Source: an uncultured Planctomycetaceae bacterium
GTDB taxonomy: Bacteria; Planctomycetota; Planctomycetia; Pirellulales; Pirellulaceae
Direction: 5' to 3'
Assembly (NCBI GenBank): GCA_903927685.1
Contig: CAIYOB010000386.1
Coordinates: 1 to 11,330, forward strand
DNA: 11,330 nucleotides
A program made the position numbers and the translations under genes. How positions within the stretch are numbered: the first letter of the stretch is position 1; each line of letters starts with the position of its first letter. Under the pieces are notes generated by a model that was not told where the DNA came from, did no database searches, and saw only the letters and a program-made list of their open reading frames with translations. Below are positions 6,322 to 11,330 of the stretch, piece by piece.

Positions 6322-6974
6322 CGGGACAACTCCCTCACGTCAAGCGTCCGATCGAAGCGGGCCAGCAGGTCATGATCATGGGTCACCACAATCAGCGGCG
6401 CTTGGGTCTCGTCACAGTATCGCCAGAGCGTGTCCATGACGTGATCGCGGTTCTCCGGGTCCAGATTCCCCGTCGGTTCATCGCCCAGGATGACGGCGGG
6501 CCTGGTCACCAAAGCACGACAGACCGCGACGCGTTGCCGCTCGCCCTGCGACAAGTGTCCGGGATACCGCCGTTGCTTGTCGCCCAGTCCCACCTCCTGG
6601 ACCAGCGATTTGGCCCGCTCGCGCGCCGGAGCATTCAGCGTCAGCACAGGGCTGATCCGGTAAGGCAGCAGCACGTTGTCGATGACGTCCAAATACTCGA
6701 GCAATTCAAACTCCTGGAACACCATGCCCAGGCGCAAGGCCCGATAATCCTGCCTGTCCTCACGACTCAGCCCGGACACCTCGACTCCGTCCACCACAAT
6801 CCGGCCTGTCGCAGGCACCAGGATCCCGGACAGTAAATGCAGCAGCGTCGTCTTGCCCAGGCCGCTCGGTCCGATTACGGCCACCTTCTCGCCGGCCGAA
6901 ATCTCCAGCTGTCCGATGTCGAGGCGGAAGCCGCCGACCTTGTAGGCAAAGGTTGCGTTCTCGACTTGGATCAC
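6318..6974 (-). CDS. LolD/MacB-family ABC transporter ATP-binding protein
   Basis: The 218-aa product is a complete single nucleotide-binding domain. The Walker A motif is GPSGLGKTT (35-43), the Q-loop is Q87 in MVFQEFELLEYL, the signature motif is LSQGERQR (141-148), Walker B is VILGDEPTGNLD (161-172) with the catalytic E166, and the switch histidine is H199 in VVTHDHD. The length and the GDEPTGNLD motif are those of the LolD/FtsE/MacB branch, which drives periplasmic conformational work through FtsX-like permeases rather than classical import. The start is GTG at 6974; that GTG overlaps the TGA of the upstream gene by 4 bases (GTGA). The stop overlaps the permease ATG in the same way (ATGA), supporting a stoichiometric ATPase-permease complex. 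Confidence 0.96.
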   Translation of the reverse strand: MIQVENATFAYKVGGFRLDIGQLEISAGEKVAVIGPSGLGKTTLLHLLSGILVPATGRIVVDGVEVSGLSREDRQDYRALRLGMVFQEFELLEYLDVIDNVLLPYRISPVLTLNAPARERAKSLVQEVGLGDKQRRYPGHLSQGERQRVAVCRALVTRPAVILGDEPTGNLDPENRDHVMDTLWRYCDETQAPLIVVTHDHDLLARFDRTLDVRELSR

Positions 6975-9106
6975 GACTTTCCCTCCGACACGATCTCACG
7001 TTCCTCGCTCAGCAGCTCAAGATCGCGGATCTTCCAACGATCGTTCTCCACCTGGATGGCGAGTGTCCCCAGGTAGATGTTCTGACGGTCGTGGATGTGC
7101 TGCCAATGTTTGACCCGCGCGGTCACGACCCACTTGCAAGGGTACGTCAAGGCTCCGTCACTCGACGCGGCGGCGATCGGGGCCTCGACCGACATCACAC
7201 TCACTTCCTTCACGGTCACCTCCGCGCCCTGGCGAGTCCCGGCCGTCAGTCGCCGGCGGCTGTCCAGGTACACGCCCGGCACCAGATCCGCCGAGAGATT
7301 GCGGGCGAGCTGATCGAAAGCCGCATTCTCATCCGCCAGATTGAACGCCAGGTACGTATCCGTGAGCAGCATCGCCACGATGGGTCGGGCCTCGGCCGCG
7401 GTCGGCGCCCGGGAGGCGTGGAACGGATTGCGCACCCGGACCCCGGCTACCGAGACCGTGAACAACGCGAGCAGCACGAGTCCCCAATGCAGCGGCGGCC
7501 CTTGCTCTGCGGTCGCGGGCCGGAATCGACGCTTCCGCGGCCACAATACCAGGGCGACCAGCAACAGCAAGATCGACAACAGCGGCAGCCGGACGAAGCC
7601 CATCACCGCGTCCGCAGCCAGCTCTTCCCCCACCCACTGCCGATACTCGGCCAGCCGCCACCACGCGGCCAGCAGGGCGATCGAAAGGCCGAACCACCGG
7701 ACCGCCACGTTTCCCCGCCGCTCGCCCGCGGGACCGTAGGTCACCAGGAACAGAAAGGCGAGTAACACGCTGAGCGCTGTCGCTTGAGCGATGGGGAGTG
7801 CGACGCTTTCGCGCAGCACGTTGGCCGCATGGGAACCGTGATAGAGCGACGACACCGCGACCAGAACCGGGGCTGCCCCCCCCGGCCAGCGCACGGGCCA
7901 GACAAGAAGCAGCCCAACCAGCGCCACCGAACCGTAGACCGCCAGTGTCGTTTGCGGCAGGGACACGCCGCGCAGAGTCAGCACCATCCCCAGGACGAAT
8001 GAGCAGCCCGCCAAACTGGCAAGGACGGAACGCTCGGGATGCGGCTGGGCACCGCACCAGCAGCCCCACGCAATCGCCGCCAGCAGGGTCGCCAGCGGTA
8101 CCGTCGGCGTCACGCTACCAGCAAACAGGGGCGCCGTACCCTGGTACAGGCCGAGCGCACACGCGGCGACGCCTCCCAGGTAGGCCACCCAAAATCGCAG
8201 GCGTCCGAGCACACCCTGCCCCCCAATGGCGACCGCCGCATGCAGCTGGCCGATGCACAGGATCACCAGGGCCAGCTCGGTCATGGTTCCCAGCGCCGAG
8301 ACGATGAACGCCAGTTGCTGCTCGCTCCGAGTCAGCACCAGCTGAACCGGTAATCCCCCGCCGCCGGAGAGCATCCCCACCAGGGCCAGGAGAGCCGGAA
8401 GCAGCCAGTGCCCTGCAGGTGACCGCGAGGTCTCTCCGCGAAGTATGCTTAAGGCAAGGGCCAACCCCATCGCCGCCGTCAGCGTCACAGGCAGAAACGA
8501 CGAGACCTGAAGCCAGTTCTCCGTCTTCAGCCACTGCCCAAGCGCCACGGCCATCGCGTAGACCGCGGCCGAAGCGAAACGCACGCGCAGACCCACTCCG
8601 GAGAAGGCACATAGCAGGAACAACAGGGCCAGGTCCAGACGCCTGAGTACCTGCCTGACCGCGGCCCCCCCAACCTCAACGGCCAAGCTCCGCATCGTCG
8701 GCGCAGGAGGAACCACGTAATATGCCTGGGTGGGGCGCAGTTGAGCCACGTACTTCCGTCCGTCCAGGGTTTCGATCGTCAGCTGAACGTCCAGTGATGT
8801 GCCAAGCAGTCCCTGCACGCCAATTGCCGTTCCGACCAGATCGTCCGGGTCGCACGTCATCGCCCACGTGCGCACGACCTTACTGCCGTCTCCCTGCACG
8901 TCCGCGTCCCCTTCCAGCACGCAGGCATCCGGGAGTAGGGGGCGCGCTTTCAGCACTCGCCCTTGGATGACGGGCAGCGTGAGCTGCACGGAAAACCGGG
9001 AGGCCGAGGTCTCCTTGAGGGTCAGCGTGCAGGGGTTCGTGAGATCGGCCGCTGCGTTGGCCGTCAACGCCAGGACGAGCAGCACACTTGCCGCGATGCG
9101 GTTCAT
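6971..9106 (-). CDS. Degenerate HupE/UreJ-like multi-spanning protein with His-rich C-terminal domain
   Basis: The 711-aa product has a signal peptide (about 1-20), a small periplasmic N-terminal domain (about 24-135) resembling the front domain of HupE/UreJ_2 (PF13795) proteins (LPDACVLEGD, GTAIGVQGLLGTSLDVQL, LDGRKY), then about twelve hydrophobic segments (about 155-555) and a soluble C-terminal domain (about 560-711). In the part aligning with HupE, positions normally holding metal-binding histidines are changed: VRQVLRRLDLALLF in place of the GIEHIL.GIDHLLF pattern, VYAMAVAL in place of VTAFTVAH, and VGMLSGGG in place of FGLLHGFG. A second region has SLYHGSHAAN (420-429). The C-terminal domain carries HWQHIHDRQNIY (667-678) and ends WKIRDLELLSEER. 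It overlaps the upstream isomerase and downstream ATPase genes by 4 bases each. I infer a role in metal handling; transport itself is doubtful. Confidence 0.8.
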   Translation of the reverse strand: MNRIAASVLLVLALTANAAADLTNPCTLTLKETSASRFSVQLTLPVIQGRVLKARPLLPDACVLEGDADVQGDGSKVVRTWAMTCDPDDLVGTAIGVQGLLGTSLDVQLTIETLDGRKYVAQLRPTQAYYVVPPAPTMRSLAVEVGGAAVRQVLRRLDLALLFLLCAFSGVGLRVRFASAAVYAMAVALGQWLKTENWLQVSSFLPVTLTAAMGLALALSILRGETSRSPAGHWLLPALLALVGMLSGGGGLPVQLVLTRSEQQLAFIVSALGTMTELALVILCIGQLHAAVAIGGQGVLGRLRFWVAYLGGVAACALGLYQGTAPLFAGSVTPTVPLATLLAAIAWGCWCGAQPHPERSVLASLAGCSFVLGMVLTLRGVSLPQTTLAVYGSVALVGLLLVWPVRWPGGAAPVLVAVSSLYHGSHAANVLRESVALPIAQATALSVLLAFLFLVTYGPAGERRGNVAVRWFGLSIALLAAWWRLAEYRQWVGEELAADAVMGFVRLPLLSILLLLVALVLWPRKRRFRPATAEQGPPLHWGLVLLALFTVSVAGVRVRNPFHASRAPTAAEARPIVAMLLTDTYLAFNLADENAAFDQLARNLSADLVPGVYLDSRRRLTAGTRQGAEVTVKEVSVMSVEAPIAAASSDGALTYPCKWVVTARVKHWQHIHDRQNIYLGTLAIQVENDRWKIRDLELLSEEREIVSEGKS

Positions 9107-10038
9107 GGCGCGGCGTCCCCTCGACGGTCAGCTCCTGCCAGCAACGCGCTCACTTCCTCGCTGCAGACAACCTGGTAGCGGGGCAGTACTTCCGCATACA
9201 ACTGGTCCTCGGCCGCCTTACGGCCCTCGAACTGCAGATCCGCGGCGATGCGCTCCCTGACGTCGGTCCACTCGGGAATTCGCGATCCCTCGCGACGGGT
9301 GATCTTGACCAGGTGCATCCCAAACCCCGAGGGAACGGGGCCTTCCCACTTCCCTACCGCCAACGACATGACGGCCTTGGGAAACTCCGTCCCGAAGATG
9401 CGCGCGAGTTCATCCTCCGACGCGTCGCTCACAGCACCGGGCAACATCACGAGATCGCTCAGCTCGGCAAGCTGTTCGGGTGAGGGCTCCGTCTGGCGCA
9501 ATTGGGCCAGACGCTCGGCGGCAACCGCGTCGAGCTGTGCGCCCTGCTTGTCCCGGCTGAGCGAGACCTGCACCAGGTCAAACGAGGCCGGGATGCGGTA
9601 GCGCTCGCTGCGCAAATCGAAGTAGGCCTTCAGCTCTGCGTCGGTCGGCTCGCGGTTCTCCGCGGCCACCGTGCCCAGCATGGTGATCTTGCGGACCAGC
9701 GACATCTTGACGAGCGGGTCATCGCGATCGAGGCCGCGGGCGAGTGCCTCGCGATAGAGCACCTCGTCGCGCACATAGTTATCGAACGCCTTGCGCAGCT
9801 CCGCGGCCGACGGTGGCCGACTCCAGGTGCGCTCGAACGCGGCACGGACATGGGCCAGATCCGCTACCGTGAAAACCACGCGTCCGCCGTCCGCGCGATC
9901 CACGGGCGGCCCCTTGGCCAGCAGGATGGCCAGGGCCAGGAGCACTCCAAAACCGAGCAAATGCGCGGCCGTCCACCCCAGCCGGCGTGGCTGTTCGACC
10001 TGCGCCGGCTTCGTCGCGCTCGCCTCCCACTCTGTCAC
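9103..10038 (-). CDS. Membrane-anchored parvulin-type peptidyl-prolyl isomerase
   Basis: The 311-aa product has a single membrane segment at about 22-42 with an arginine pair just before it, so the rest should face the periplasm. A SurA-N-like helical region (about 57-130) contains RPPSAAELRKAFDNYVRDEVLYREALARGLDRDD. The parvulin-type (Rotamase/PpiC) region is about 150-248 and ends GPVPSGFGMHLVKI, matching the family's GxHxxxx signature. I recall this isomerase type as a frequent neighbour of HupE/UreJ_2 genes, as here. The start is set at the GTG at 10038 (VTEWEA): upstream in-frame codons derive from palindromic repeats and no better start precedes it. A weak GGGG element is 8 bases upstream. 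Its stop overlaps the ATG of the HupE-like gene by 4 bases. A chaperone role for the downstream membrane or lipoprotein partners is inferred. Confidence 0.88.
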   Translation of the reverse strand: MTEWEASATKPAQVEQPRRLGWTAAHLLGFGVLLALAILLAKGPPVDRADGGRVVFTVADLAHVRAAFERTWSRPPSAAELRKAFDNYVRDEVLYREALARGLDRDDPLVKMSLVRKITMLGTVAAENREPTDAELKAYFDLRSERYRIPASFDLVQVSLSRDKQGAQLDAVAAERLAQLRQTEPSPEQLAELSDLVMLPGAVSDASEDELARIFGTEFPKAVMSLAVGKWEGPVPSGFGMHLVKITRREGSRIPEWTDVRERIAADLQFEGRKAAEDQLYAEVLPRYQVVCSEEVSALLAGADRRGDAAP

Positions 10039-10093
10039 GTCATGAACCCCATTCGCGTTTTGCAGGCCCCAGCGTTGCCGTCGTCGCAGCGGA

Positions 10094-10113
10094 GGACGGA
10101 TGGGGGAATTGTC
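10094..10113 (+). repeat. REP-like palindrome, strongly decayed
   Basis: The left arm GGACGGAT is kept, followed by GGGGGAATTGTC, which resembles a damaged right arm. It lies 10 bases from the intact start of the next copy. It is listed because of its position in a cluster; on its own it would not be convincing. Confidence 0.5.
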
Positions 10114-10120
10114 GCACCCT

Positions 10121-10147
10121 GGAGGACGGATTGTCAATCCGTCGTGG
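10121..10147 (+). repeat. REP-like palindrome, cluster copy with altered 3' foot
   Basis: A GGAG foot, intact left arm, central T and a right arm complete but for its last base, followed by GTGG instead of CCAC. It is the first of three same-orientation copies between the isomerase start and the secreted-protein stop codon. Confidence 0.88.
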
Positions 10148-10150
10148 TTC

Positions 10151-10177
10151 GTAGGACGGATTGCCAATCCGTCCCAC
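10151..10177 (+). repeat. REP-like palindrome, intact cluster copy
   Basis: A GTAG foot, perfect 10-base arms around a C, and CAC closing the copy. It begins 30 bases after the start of the previous copy and has the same orientation. Confidence 0.93.
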
Positions 10178-10184
10178 AACACAC

Positions 10185-10211
10185 GTAGGACGGATTGTCA
10201 ATCCGTCCCAC
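10185..10211 (+). repeat. REP-like palindrome after the secreted-protein stop codon
   Basis: An intact copy with a central T, identical in all 27 bases to the copy at 6-32. It lies 3 bases downstream of the TGA (10215-10217) of the secreted CPIC protein gene, so a hairpin would form at the end of that message. The 176-base gap 10039-10214 is mainly this repeat cluster and the leader of the isomerase gene. Confidence 0.93.
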
Positions 10212-10214
10212 TTG

Positions 10215-11264
10215 TCATTGGCCTGCCTCCGTCGAACCCAAATACTGACGAATGGCTTTCTTCGCAGCGAGATCCAACTTCACCCCCTGGGCCTCGATGT
10301 TCGAAATCCGCTGCGTCAGTTCGGGACGCTTCCAGGCGATCAAGTCCTTGACAATATGCTCAATCATCTGCGGATGAACATCCAGCAGCACGTCGTACGA
10401 GGACACGATCTGGTCGCGCAGCTCGGTGCGACCTTCGCTGCCGTGCAGCGACATCGCCTTGAGGACCTCGACCAGCTCGTCTCGCTTTCGGTCCGGATCG
10501 CGAAAATAGCAGCGTTGGATGAGCGACACGGCGTCGGCGCCTTGCACCTCGATCGCCCCCGCCGCCCAGGCGGCCAGGTTTCGCGTCAGACCGATCCGTT
10601 CCGCCGCGCGGAACGAGTCGAGGATGTACTGCTTGTCCGTCGCTTCCGGGCTCTGGGCCAGGAGCAAAATGGCGAGCGGTCGCCATTCGATGTAGATCGG
10701 GTCGCGCAGGATTGACTCGAGACTCGCACGCGGGACCGCGCGGGCCAGCCGTTGGATCGTCCGGTAGGGAGCGCGTGCCAGTTCCAAGTAGGCCAGTTCG
10801 TGGAGCTTGGAGTTCTCGTGTCCGAACAACGGCAAGAAGAACTCCACGCGCTGCGCATTTCCTTGCGGGCCCCGCCACTGCGGGGCGAACGCCACGAGCC
10901 GGCGTACGACGGCGACATACGCCGCATCCGCCACTCCCAGATTCCGCCACTTGAGGTCCTTGCCGTCCCTTGCCAGCACGACGACTCGGCCGGGATCGGC
11001 CGACAGAACCCGCCTGGTCTGGCTGTCCAGCAGCAGGTCGATTTGCCCCACGTCGTCACTGGACTTCAAGACCTCGAGCGGAGCGTACGAGTACGGCTGA
11101 GCGGGATCCTCCCGAGCCAACACGACGCAGGGACTCTCGATCAGCACGTCGGCCGCGGATTGCTGCGGATACGCGATGCAGATCGGACACGCGTGAGCCG
11201 GCCCCGCGAGTCCGGAAACCACGATGGCGGCAAGCAGCAGGTAGCGCACGGCGGCAGGTGTCAT
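10215..11264 (-). CDS. Secreted protein with N-terminal CPIC motif and helical repeat-like body
   Basis: I do not recognise a named family. The 349-aa product has a clear signal peptide (about 1-25, cleavage predicted after AHA), so the mature protein would begin at CPIC (26-29). Such CPxC motifs can bind metal or undergo redox change. A beta-rich segment follows (about 40-125; CVVLARED, APLEVLKSSDD, GRVVVLARDGKDLKWRNLG). From about residue 145 to the end the chain is helix-rich with HEAT-like pairs (SKLHELAYLELARAP, WRPLAILLLAQSPE, DELVEVLKAMSLHGSE). The ATG at 11264 fits the signal peptide, although no strong Shine-Dalgarno is visible. It lies upstream of the metal operon in the same direction but is separated by 176 bases of repeats, so it is probably its own unit. 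Confidence 0.85.
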   Translation of the reverse strand: MTPAAVRYLLLAAIVVSGLAGPAHACPICIAYPQQSAADVLIESPCVVLAREDPAQPYSYAPLEVLKSSDDVGQIDLLLDSQTRRVLSADPGRVVVLARDGKDLKWRNLGVADAAYVAVVRRLVAFAPQWRGPQGNAQRVEFFLPLFGHENSKLHELAYLELARAPYRTIQRLARAVPRASLESILRDPIYIEWRPLAILLLAQSPEATDKQYILDSFRAAERIGLTRNLAAWAAGAIEVQGADAVSLIQRCYFRDPDRKRDELVEVLKAMSLHGSEGRTELRDQIVSSYDVLLDVHPQMIEHIVKDLIAWKRPELTQRISNIEAQGVKLDLAAKKAIRQYLGSTEAGQ

Positions 11265-11311
11265 GAAACGGCTTGGTCACAAGCGAACGAAGATGGAGCA
11301 ATCCTTCTCTT

Positions 11312-11330
11312 GTAGGACGGATTGGCAATC
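11312..11330 (+). repeat. REP-like palindrome cut by the window edge
   Basis: A GTAG foot, the full left arm GGACGGATTG, a G and the first four bases of the right arm are present before the window ends. It lies 47 bases upstream of the secreted-protein start codon and so may follow the 3' end of a gene beyond the right edge. Confidence 0.85.

Noticed and set aside
4474..6375. Long plus-strand open frame of 633 codons opposite the lipoprotein and permease genes
   Set aside because: Its translation is low-complexity and rich in R, H, Q and G with no domain pattern, as expected for antisense frames of GC-rich genes. The minus-strand genes in the same place have clear motifs.
10094..10211. Possible small CRISPR array from regularly spaced repeats
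   Set aside because: Repeats are 27-base near-perfect palindromes with only 3-7 bases between them, no true spacers and no cas genes; they match the dispersed REP-like family.
11265..11330. Promoter for the secreted CPIC protein
   Set aside because: No pair of -35/-10-like elements with acceptable spacing could be picked out of 66 bases, and planctomycete promoter consensus is too uncertain.

Overview
The window looks like chromosomal DNA from a planctomycete (Pirellulales-like). The evidence is high GC content, a palindromic repeat built on GGACGGATTG/CAATCCGTCC that gives 'GRIGNPS' or 'TDWQSV' peptides when translated, and protein families of planctomycete character. This assignment is from recognition, not from a search. 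All eight genes I support lie on the minus strand, so transcription runs from high to low coordinates.

Right to left, the layout is: (1) 10215-11264, a secreted protein with a CPIC motif at its predicted mature N-terminus and a helical repeat-like body; (2) a cluster of three good palindromic repeats and one decayed copy, 10094-10211; (3) 4201-10038, a tight five-gene operon encoding a membrane-anchored parvulin-type prolyl isomerase, a 711-aa HupE/UreJ-like multi-spanning protein with a His-containing C-terminal domain, a LolD/MacB-type ATPase, an FtsX/MacB-type permease and a ZnuA/TroA-like lipoprotein. The first four genes are joined by 4-nt start/stop overlaps and the fifth follows after 15 nt. 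I read this as an envelope metal (probably zinc) handling module resembling the ABC part of Vibrio Zrg-type systems. (4) 232-4098, a two-component pair: a histidine kinase with a periplasmic substrate-binding-protein sensor and a NarL/LuxR response regulator. A REP-associated tyrosine transposase (RAYT) gene with flanking palindromic repeats sits between them.

The two themes that stand out are the REP/RAYT system and the metal operon. About fourteen palindromes are visible, mostly with a GTAG-type foot like those recognised by RAYT enzymes. One lies immediately after each transcription unit's last stop codon, and one is inserted in frame inside the RAYT gene. In the metal operon, the HupE-like and ZnuA-like proteins have lost most canonical metal-ligand residues but carry other histidine clusters. 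No stretch over 300 bases lacks a gene. The gaps (1-231, 865-925, 1658-1773, 4099-4200, 10039-10214, 11265-11330) hold mainly the palindromic repeats. No tRNA, rRNA, CRISPR array or confident promoter was found.
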